Positions 57,046-64,000 of a stretch of 64,000 nucleotides of DNA are shown here, one piece after another; position 1 is the stretch's first letter, and each line of letters opens with the position of its first letter. The DNA is from Butyricimonas sp. Marseille-P3923 (GTDB lineage Bacteria > Bacteroidota > Bacteroidia > Bacteroidales > Marinifilaceae). The notes under the pieces were generated by a model. The model saw only the letters and a list, made by a program, of their open reading frames with translations, searched no databases and was not told where the DNA came from. Location of the stretch: NCBI RefSeq assembly GCF_900184685.1, contig NZ_FXXL01000007.1, positions 1,302,001-1,366,000 of the forward strand, given 5' to 3'. The translations under genes were made by a program, and so were the position numbers.

Positions 57046-58349
57046 CTGTCCAACAATTCCACCGTGGCGGGGTCGGAAGGTCGGGTAGCGTTCGCGTCAA
57101 ACACTTTACCCTCTTTATCGAGGATAATAAAGCGAGGAATGGCGTTTATCATGAAAAGGTCGGAAAACTCGGAATACGTGGGAACTGTCTTGATGAGCTG
57201 TACACCACCGAGCTTTTGTTCTTTCACCATGTTTGCCCATTTATTCCTATCGCTATCGCTGGATATGCTGACAAAAACGATGTCTTTTCCTTTATACTTG
57301 TGTTCCAACTGTTTCAATGCCGGTAATTGTTGCTTGCAAGGACCGCACCACGTTGCCCAGCAATCGATGTACACGTACTTGCCCTTGAATTCAGATAGCG
57401 CGACTTCCTTGTCATCAATATCCAGAAAAGTAAACTCGGGTATGCATTGTCCTTTCGCCACCCGATTCCATTTCACGTATAACTCCTCGACGGCTTGCCT
57501 TACCCGGGGAGAATGTACCTTCTGCCGGAACATGTCCATTAACCCGTCTATCGATTCCACCCCTCTTCTCTCCATGTATCTCGACAAGACGGAATTTAAC
57601 GCAAAATCGGCTACTGCCGTGTCCTGTATATTTTGCACGATATAGTCCAACTGCCCCTTGGCATAACCGTAGAAGGTAAATTCAGGCTGCCCCTCGCTAC
57701 CGATAGCGTACAAACCATCCAATAAAAAGGCTTGATAATCCTCCGTCACGAGAAGTTCCGGGTTTTCCTTCAATTGCTCTTTCAAATAAGGATAAAGAGC
57801 ATTCCCCCATTTCTTGTAAACAGAAAAGGAACGCAGGACATTATAACGCTGGCGCTCGCTCTCCAACCGGGTAAAATCGGGAGAAAGGGCAAGAGCCCGT
57901 AAAGCCTCCACCCGCTGACGTACCGTGTCGTTCAACAAACGAATAACCTCGTCATCTTCAGACAAGTCATTCATAACACGCATATTAGGTCTTGTCTGTT
58001 CTTCCATATACTGATTTTCCCGTGCACACTCGCCCTCGAATGAATAACGGGAAACTCCGGGTTGCACATGACGGGTAAAACGGACAGTCAAATCTTGTCC
58101 CCGTTCCACGAATATCATTTTACCGGTGCGCCCGAATCGCAGAAGCGCATATCCAGAGGGCACATCCTCCAACTCGAACCGAATGGTATTCGCGGTATCA
58201 CGCACCGCCTTCCATTCCTGATTTCCAATACTTAATGATGTTTCCGGCAATTCCATGTCCGGAGAAGTGAAGGATACGACGGTCCGGCGGGATTGACATC
58301 CCACCAGAAGCATCGTAAACACAAACATAAAAACAGTTTTATTAATCAT
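57033..58349 (-). CDS. TlpA-like thioredoxin lipoprotein
   Basis: 438-aa periplasm-facing thiol-disulphide protein. The signal ends in a lipobox (TMLLVGC). The first 300 residues form a beta-rich then helical region as in DUF4369-containing relatives. The last 130 residues are a thioredoxin fold with DCWATWCGPCKQQ (Cys335, Cys338). It is the last gene of the minus-strand unit that enters from the right edge. It shares its layout with the protein at 61894 but is clearly a separate paralogue. Confidence 0.88.
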   Translation of the reverse strand: MINKTVFMFVFTMLLVGCQSRRTVVSFTSPDMELPETSLSIGNQEWKAVRDTANTIRFELEDVPSGYALLRFGRTGKMIFVERGQDLTVRFTRHVQPGVSRYSFEGECARENQYMEEQTRPNMRVMNDLSEDDEVIRLLNDTVRQRVEALRALALSPDFTRLESERQRYNVLRSFSVYKKWGNALYPYLKEQLKENPELLVTEDYQAFLLDGLYAIGSEGQPEFTFYGYAKGQLDYIVQNIQDTAVADFALNSVLSRYMERRGVESIDGLMDMFRQKVHSPRVRQAVEELYVKWNRVAKGQCIPEFTFLDIDDKEVALSEFKGKYVYIDCWATWCGPCKQQLPALKQLEHKYKGKDIVFVSISSDSDRNKWANMVKEQKLGGVQLIKTVPTYSEFSDLFMINAIPRFIILDKEGKVFDANATRPSDPATVELLDSLLL

Positions 58350-58361
58350 CTCGTTGCTATT

Positions 58362-60686
58362 TTACTGGTTATACCCGTCCATCTCGGTAAAATTCTCGGA
58401 AGAGTAATCCCCCAAAAGGTGTTTCGCGAAATGGAACCATATTTTACGGCGCCAGAAGAGGTCCGCCGCTCCCCGGTACAAGTGTTTCTGCCCGGGCAAG
58501 ACGTACATATCGAAATTCTTTCCGGCTTTCAATAAAGCATCTACCAGACGCAAGGTATGACCGGGATGCACGTTGTCGTCCTCGTCCCCCGTTAGCACCA
58601 AGAGATGCCCTTTCAGATTTTTGACCAATTCCATGTTGGTCGGTACTTTACAAGTAAACACGGTATCTTTCCCTTTCACGGTCTGGGTTACCCCGTGGAA
58701 AGTTTCTCCCCATGCCTGATTGTACATGTTGTTATCGTGGTTACCGGAAGAGGCTACCGCCGCCTTGTAAAACTCGGGATAAGTGCAAATCGCCGCGGCG
58801 GACATAAAGCCCCCGCCGGAATGACCGAATATGCCCACCCGATTGATATCTATAAACGAGTGGCGGGCAGCCAGTTGCTCCAACCCGTGCTTGTCGTCTG
58901 CCAACGCGTAATCCCGAAGATTCCCGTACCCGTAAGTACGGTAATACTTGTCCCGCAGGGGACTTCCACCCCGGTGTCCCATGTTCACGACGATGAAACC
59001 GACTTGCGCCAATGCCGCGTTGTGATTACCCGTTGCCGTGAAATTCAAATCCATTGCCTCCTGTTGGGGACCGGGATAAACGTACGAGATAATCGGGTAC
59101 TGACGGGTGGAATCAAAATCGAAAGGCTTCCACATCACCCCGTAAAGGTCCGTCACGCCATCGGCGGCTTTCACCGTGAATCGCTCCGGCATTTTCCATC
59201 CCATGGCATAGAGCGCGCTCAAATCCGCTTCCGCCAAATCGCAAATCAATTTACCGTTTTTATCCCGCAACACGGAACGAGGTGCCAAATCCACCCTTGA
59301 ATAATTGTCCACGAAGTAATTCCCGGACGGACTCATGACCACGTTATGGTTAGCGTCCTCCGGTGTCAACAGTTCCACCCGACCGTTTCCGTCTAAAGCG
59401 GCTTTATAAAGACAAGCGTAATAAGGATTCATGCCTTTCTCCCGCCCGTGTCCCGTGACATAAAGCTCCCGGCGATTCGTGTCGAGGCGGACGATTTTCT
59501 CCGCCATCCAGTTGCCGGAAGTAATTGCCCCGCGGTACTGTCCGTCAGCAGAGTACAGGTAATAGTGTCCCCACCCGGTACGCTCCGACCACCAGATAAA
59601 TTCCCGGTCACCATTCAGGAAGGTAATCGATTGACAGCGGTCGCTGAAATAAGGTTTGCACACCTCGTTCAGCACCACGGTTACCTCTCCCGTTTCCGTG
59701 TTCACCTTGCAAATATCCAACTCGTCGCACGTCCGGCGTGTGCGCTGCACGTACAGGTAGCGGCTATCTTTGGAAATGTATAATAATTTCACTTTCTGGT
59801 CTTTCCACTTCTCTAGGGCTACTTTCGTGACCTTTCCCGTTTCCGCGTCTATCAAGGAAAGCTCGTATTGTGTCACCTTCTTGTCACCCGGCATCGTGTA
59901 TTTTCCGCTGCCGCTGACAGGTGTCACAAGACGAGGGCGTCCTCCCCCCGCGGAAGAAACCAAAAGCAAAGTGCCAATACCCCGGTTATCTTCCCGTATC
60001 ACGAACAAACGGCGAGTACCTTTCAGCCAACGGGCTTTCGTGGTGAAAATATCCACGCCCTCCCCCACTTCATTGTCCGAGTAAGAGAAATTCTCCATCC
60101 CGTCGTCCGTGATACGCCGAGCCAAGGAATCCGGTTCATCGCCTTTCCGCAGCCAGATGTTATGCCCCCGGGAAAACACCACGTACGAGCTGTCCGGGGC
60201 GTATGAATACATCAATGCCAAGCGGTTGTACACCTTTCTATCAGTCGATTTCGCCTCGGGACGAGGAAGCTCGAAACATTGTCCCGTTGCCCGGTCATAC
60301 TTGATAGTGACGCCTTGAACCATGAAAGAAAAACTCTTACCATCCTCGGCAAAGTTCGGCGTGATATTTAAATCCCTCGTGTTAAATGTCTTGTTCGTGA
60401 TTTCACTGACCCGGGCAGCCATATCCTCGCTGTCGAACAACAACTGTTGTTTCTTGCTTTTCGGGTTCACGATGTAATAATTATTTCCCCGACTCGTTTT
60501 GTACGAGTACCAGAATTGCTCGCTATCCGGCAGGTAATTCGGTTTCACCTCCCGGGAGAAAACGACGCCTCCCATCTTGGAAACCAAGTACTTGTCCGCC
60601 AGTTTATAATTTGCTTTCTGTTGCCCGAGCACCGTGCCGGACAACAGAAAGCAAAACGAGCATACCAATAGATTGTATAACCTCAT
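58362..60686 (-). CDS. S9-family dipeptidyl peptidase (DPP-IV type)
   Basis: Exported serine peptidase of about 774 aa that should cut dipeptides from peptide N-termini. The signal peptide (LLVCSFCFLLSGTVLG) is followed by a beta-propeller region (to about residue 480). The C-terminal alpha/beta hydrolase has the nucleophile GIFGHSGGGFM (Ser623), the acid in TGDEDDNVHPGH and His in PGQKHLYRGA. ATG 60686 replaces a TTG two codons upstream. Its place beside thioredoxins and a metzincin fits peptide breakdown in the periplasm. Confidence 0.92.
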   Translation of the reverse strand: MRLYNLLVCSFCFLLSGTVLGQQKANYKLADKYLVSKMGGVVFSREVKPNYLPDSEQFWYSYKTSRGNNYYIVNPKSKKQQLLFDSEDMAARVSEITNKTFNTRDLNITPNFAEDGKSFSFMVQGVTIKYDRATGQCFELPRPEAKSTDRKVYNRLALMYSYAPDSSYVVFSRGHNIWLRKGDEPDSLARRITDDGMENFSYSDNEVGEGVDIFTTKARWLKGTRRLFVIREDNRGIGTLLLVSSAGGGRPRLVTPVSGSGKYTMPGDKKVTQYELSLIDAETGKVTKVALEKWKDQKVKLLYISKDSRYLYVQRTRRTCDELDICKVNTETGEVTVVLNEVCKPYFSDRCQSITFLNGDREFIWWSERTGWGHYYLYSADGQYRGAITSGNWMAEKIVRLDTNRRELYVTGHGREKGMNPYYACLYKAALDGNGRVELLTPEDANHNVVMSPSGNYFVDNYSRVDLAPRSVLRDKNGKLICDLAEADLSALYAMGWKMPERFTVKAADGVTDLYGVMWKPFDFDSTRQYPIISYVYPGPQQEAMDLNFTATGNHNAALAQVGFIVVNMGHRGGSPLRDKYYRTYGYGNLRDYALADDKHGLEQLAARHSFIDINRVGIFGHSGGGFMSAAAICTYPEFYKAAVASSGNHDNNMYNQAWGETFHGVTQTVKGKDTVFTCKVPTNMELVKNLKGHLLVLTGDEDDNVHPGHTLRLVDALLKAGKNFDMYVLPGQKHLYRGAADLFWRRKIWFHFAKHLLGDYSSENFTEMDGYNQ

Positions 60687-60704
60687 TTTCAACGATTTTA
60701 GATT

Positions 60705-61880
60705 CTATCGACGATATCCCCGTATGGGCAATGTACTTCTTCCTTTACTTCCTTTCCCACCATAGAACGGATTCTCCGATGTTTCCAAGTCATGCAATAC
60801 GTTTTTTCCCTCTTCCTCTATCTCCTCGTTATGTTGTAATGCCAAAGCCCGCTTTACCCAAACGGCCATTTTCTCGCGTATCGCTTTATTTTTCCGTACC
60901 ATGCGTTCGCCCAAGGTCGCCCAATTACACAATTCACGGGCATCCGCCTTAGCCAGACTCTTCTCGCCCAACGCGTAAGCCTCTTCATATTTACCGGCAC
61001 GAAGCAGGATGATATAATCCACCTCCTGTTGCAATACTTTGTAATCCGGTAATTTACGTTCTTTCATCAGGTCGAAATAGGCTTGTTTTCTCTCCTCGTT
61101 TACCACCTCTTTCCGCCCTTGAGTATCGTACAGCGTCAACGCACAACTTATACTCGCATATTGGTTACGGATTTTTTGAAGCACCGCATATTCTCCATGT
61201 ACCTTATATAATTTCTTGTATTCTTTCACGAAAGCGAGTGACAGAGGAGCATTGATATCCGCTGCACAACAAACAAAAGCATCCCAATAATCTTTATCCC
61301 GCAGCACTTTACTTCCTTGTTCCTCGTAAAGTGTATTCAACACTCTTTCTACACCATCGGCATTATGCAAAGAGAGCATTTCGTTTATATATCCTTTCAA
61401 GAACATCTCGTCCCGCTCTCCTTTGGCAAAACGCTCTTCATTACCGTTCTTTCCGGTAGCAACAGCTTTTTTCGCGAAAGCGATAAAAGCATCCGCTTGC
61501 ATAAATCCTAATCCTCTCTGGGCAACAAAACCATCACTCGTGATAAACAGATACGTCGGATAGGAAACCACATCAAAACGTTTTTTCAACGCTATACCCT
61601 CTTCCCCTTTCTCCATGTTACATTTCAAATTGATAAAGTGACGATTGAAATAATCGCCCACCTCTTTCAAGGGGAAAATGGTCTTCACCATATTGGCACA
61701 TGGTCCACACCAATCGGCATAGCAATCGATGAATATCATCTTTCCCTCTTTCTTCGCCTGTTGCAAGGCTTCTTCCCAAGTCCCGTGAAAAAATTGAATC
61801 CCTTCACTCTCTTGCGCACGAACGAATCCCGTGCAACTTACCGTTAATAACAGCATCCATAAAATCTTTTTCATATACAT
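60705..61880 (-). CDS. periplasmic thioredoxin-family protein
   Basis: 391-aa exported protein. The signal peptide (ILWMLLLTVSCTGFVRA) is followed at once by a thioredoxin domain with DCYADWCGPCANM (Cys58, Cys61) and the cis-Pro region VVSYPTYLF. The remaining 230 residues are helical without a recognised domain. ATG 61880 is used; ATG 61874 is equally possible. It lies between the second TlpA-like gene and the peptidase gene with gaps of 12-18 bases, so they form one operon. Confidence 0.86.
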   Translation of the reverse strand: MYMKKILWMLLLTVSCTGFVRAQESEGIQFFHGTWEEALQQAKKEGKMIFIDCYADWCGPCANMVKTIFPLKEVGDYFNRHFINLKCNMEKGEEGIALKKRFDVVSYPTYLFITSDGFVAQRGLGFMQADAFIAFAKKAVATGKNGNEERFAKGERDEMFLKGYINEMLSLHNADGVERVLNTLYEEQGSKVLRDKDYWDAFVCCAADINAPLSLAFVKEYKKLYKVHGEYAVLQKIRNQYASISCALTLYDTQGRKEVVNEERKQAYFDLMKERKLPDYKVLQQEVDYIILLRAGKYEEAYALGEKSLAKADARELCNWATLGERMVRKNKAIREKMAVWVKRALALQHNEEIEEEGKNVLHDLETSENPFYGGKGSKGRSTLPIRGYRR

Positions 61881-61893
61881 TGATTTTATCGGT

Positions 61894-63216
61894 TTATAAT
61901 AATGCTTCCAATCTCTCTGCCGTCGCTTTATCGGAAGGACGAGTCATATTGGCATCAATGAATTTCCCCTCCCGGTCTAACAAGACGAAACGGGGTACAG
62001 ACATCGAAGCCGGCATAAATATCTTCAACCAATCCCAATTCTCCCCCAAGTGCAACTGGATACCGCCCAATCCCATCTTCTCGATGGTCTGTTTCCACAA
62101 TTCAATATCTTTATTCTTGTCGATGGAAAGACTCACGAACAGAATATCTTTCCCCTCGAAACGCTTCTCCAATTCCAACAAGCTGGGCATCTCTCCTTTA
62201 CACGGTCCGCACCACGTTGCCCACATATCGATATAGACGAATTTCCCTTTCAAGTCAGCCAAAGTCACCGTCTTCCCCGTGTTGTCCGCGAAACTGAAAT
62301 CGGGACAAGGTTGCCCGGGAGCAATCCGGTCTGCCTTCTTGCATGCCTCGGCATAAAGTGCCAGACGAGCCGCATCTTTCACGTGTTGATTATAAATATT
62401 TTCATAACGCTCGATACCCCGCTCGGCAAAGTGAAACAAGGTGGCATCCACCAAGTAGCCCACGATAGCCGGTTCTTGGAAATTATCGAAAATCATTTTC
62501 AAGCGGGCATCCGCCAAATCCTCCCCTTCCAAGGTTGACTTCGTGCCGTGCCCCAACCGCACTAATGTCCGGAGATATTGCTCCAAGAACTCCCGGTAAT
62601 TCGATAAAGACAAATAAGTCGAATCCTCCACGAAACATTGACGTATAGTCTGCAAATACACGACAGTATCCAGTTCCCGCATACGCAACACGGGGAACCA
62701 CGTTTCCACTTGCAAACGCTTTCCTTCCCACGCTTTAAACGTGGCTGAATAGGACGTTTTTTCCAGTTTCGCTTTGTTGACAGCCAATACCGAATCCGCT
62801 CTCCGGGCAATTACCTGTATATTGGGATTTTTATAATCAACGCGCACCCCGTCATAAAACTTCACTTGATTCAAGAATTGATTTTCCTCGCCCAAGGTTC
62901 CCCCGTACACGATTTCTTTCTCTCCTTTTTTCTGGCTATACGTCAAGGTCAATTCCTTTCCCGGCTCAAGAAAACACAACTTCGAATCGTGTTTTCGCAC
63001 GGTAATTTTCGCGTAAGCAGGCTCTTGCAGCTCCAACTCGATGAATCCTTTCCCGGTGGCAGAATCAATTCTTATTTCTTGATACTTAAAACCAATATTA
63101 ATCCGGGGGTAAGTCCCGTCATAATCCCGGATATCGAACCGAATCGTTGTCTTTTCATCCTTAGTGCAAGCGATAAAAAACAACGCCAAAAATAAAGTCA
63201 GTATAATATTCTTCAT
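61894..63216 (-). CDS. TlpA-like thioredoxin lipoprotein (second copy)
   Basis: 441-aa lipoprotein (ALFFIAC lipobox) with the same two-part layout as the protein at 57033: an N-terminal beta-rich DUF4369-like region, a helical middle, and a C-terminal thioredoxin fold with DMWATWCGPCKGEM (Cys336, Cys339). ATG 63216 is chosen over TTG 63225. It follows the metzincin fragment by 27 bases. Such proteins often accompany SusC/SusD loci for peptides in Bacteroidota. Confidence 0.88.
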   Translation of the reverse strand: MKNIILTLFLALFFIACTKDEKTTIRFDIRDYDGTYPRINIGFKYQEIRIDSATGKGFIELELQEPAYAKITVRKHDSKLCFLEPGKELTLTYSQKKGEKEIVYGGTLGEENQFLNQVKFYDGVRVDYKNPNIQVIARRADSVLAVNKAKLEKTSYSATFKAWEGKRLQVETWFPVLRMRELDTVVYLQTIRQCFVEDSTYLSLSNYREFLEQYLRTLVRLGHGTKSTLEGEDLADARLKMIFDNFQEPAIVGYLVDATLFHFAERGIERYENIYNQHVKDAARLALYAEACKKADRIAPGQPCPDFSFADNTGKTVTLADLKGKFVYIDMWATWCGPCKGEMPSLLELEKRFEGKDILFVSLSIDKNKDIELWKQTIEKMGLGGIQLHLGENWDWLKIFMPASMSVPRFVLLDREGKFIDANMTRPSDKATAERLEALL

Positions 63217-63243
63217 AACTTTCAATTTAAGAAAGAATACAAC

Positions 63244-64000
63244 TTATTTCATCGGTATTCCCGGTTGTTCTTTCGGCAACAACGCCCGTTTCAAATAGAT
63301 ACCCAAACCACGGTAATGTTGGCGGGTAGCGGCATCACCGTGCGTGCGTCCCAATCGCTCTATTGATTTCAACAATTGACTCATTCTCTCTATCAAATAA
63401 TAAGAAAGGTCACCCGGATACTTTTCAACCTTAGCTCCCGTGTACAACTTCATAAAGCTCTTCAAGTATTCCGTCTGCATTAAAGCCGCGTAGGAAGTCA
63501 CTTTCCTGCTCGCGCTGAAATTCAAAAATACATCCCGGTCAATCATGTTCATCATGTCCCCGTAAGTGTATCCCTTGTTACCTAATTTTCTTTCGGTCAA
63601 CAACAAATACGCGAGTACTTCGGGATTATTCAATTTACCGAATACCCTCTCCAAGACATTCGTCATCAGTTCTCTTCCTGTAAACCCGGACACTTGTTCC
63701 ATCAAAGGATTGTTCATCCATGCAGGAGCTCCCGCGAACACGTATTTCCCGATAAAACGCATCGCCTCCTCCTGCTGTGCCTTGGAAGCAAAATTCAACG
63801 GTTGCTCGTTATACCCGGCAATGATAGCTTCCGGGGTAACACTACCGATATAATCCAATGCCAGCGCCACATGATTCATGTATGCCGCATAAATCATCAT
63901 AGTCAAGTCACCGTACGTTTGCCAAGAATCATCTCTGTCCAAACGCTCCGCAATACTTTCCATGGCAGGCAACAGCAATTTCAGATTCTTGATACCCATT
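63244..64000 (-). CDS. C-terminal part of a third metzincin-type protease (cut by window edge)
   Basis: About 252 residues are visible and the frame is open at base 64000. The segment begins with GIKNLKLLLPAMESIAERLDR, aligned with YGIKNLKYILSHMNEWIDE in the protease at 30961 and YGLKNLKYVTANFVDWM in that at 33685. It therefore starts just after the catalytic domain. The HExxH part would lie beyond the window. It is the first visible gene of the operon with the thioredoxins and the DPP-IV-type peptidase. Confidence 0.78.
   Translation of the reverse strand, partial: MGIKNLKLLLPAMESIAERLDRDDSWQTYGDLTMMIYAAYMNHVALALDYIGSVTPEAIIAGYNEQPLNFASKAQQEEAMRFIGKYVFAGAPAWMNNPLMEQVSGFTGRELMTNVLERVFGKLNNPEVLAYLLLTERKLGNKGYTYGDMMNMIDRDVFLNFSASRKVTSYAALMQTEYLKSFMKLYTGAKVEKYPGDLSYYLIERMSQLLKSIERLGRTHGDAATRQHYRGLGIYLKRALLPKEQPGIPMK

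Overview
The window comes from a member of the Bacteroidota, most likely order Bacteroidales and close to the Odoribacter/Butyricimonas group. The phylum rests on several signs: SusC/SusD pairs driven by ECF sigma and FecR proteins, an ATP synthase epsilon subunit reduced to its beta-sandwich, an ExbB-ExbD-ExbD-TonB cluster, and promoters of the TTTG-N19-TAnnTTTG type instead of the sigma-70 consensus. The genus is inference. No tRNA, rRNA, transposase, integrase or CRISPR array was seen.

Left part (1-22.6 kb), mostly housekeeping and envelope genes. 1-3730 is an ATP synthase operon (atpD-C-B-E-F, minus strand, cut by the left edge). 3865-10841 is a TonB energising cluster (42-aa membrane protein, ExbB, two ExbD, TonB, PstS-like lipoprotein, TPR protein) bracketed by two small secreted proteins with similar C-termini. 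Then come a MATE exporter, 6-phosphogluconolactonase, an RRM RNA-binding protein, a 62-aa hydrophilic protein and a leucine-rich-repeat protein. A capsule/exopolysaccharide control trio follows (outer-membrane export lipoprotein, tyrosine autokinase, PHP-type phosphatase), then EttA with a cysteine-cluster protein.

Central part (23-48.8 kb), the accessory heart of the window. Two paralogous nutrient-acquisition loci lie tail to tail. Locus 1 (plus strand) is ECF sigma, FecR, SusC, SusD, a third lipoprotein related to Mx1-type zinc peptidases but without HExxH, and a large secreted metzincin with HEIGHTLGLMH. Locus 2 (minus strand) has the same order, with a multi-PAS histidine kinase between sigma and FecR and an AT-rich cysteine-cluster lipoprotein between the Mx1-like protein and its metzincin. 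The two metzincin genes converge on one shared terminator hairpin. The gene content suggests protein or peptide capture: secreted metzincin, outer-membrane TonB-dependent uptake, and sigma/anti-sigma control.

Right part (48.9-64 kb): a transglutaminase-like lipoprotein, TilS, GAPDH (flanked by structured repeats, with a likely operator and a possible small RNA upstream), a patatin-like phospholipase, a DEAD-box helicase and a Fic protein whose catalytic His is Gln. An operon entering from the right edge encodes a third metzincin (C-terminus only), two TlpA-like thioredoxins, another thioredoxin and a DPP-IV-type peptidase, probably a third peptide-related locus.

Short tandem repeats of various units start at or just after the stop codons of several genes. 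Two REP-like elements of the same layout follow pgl and the helicase gene.
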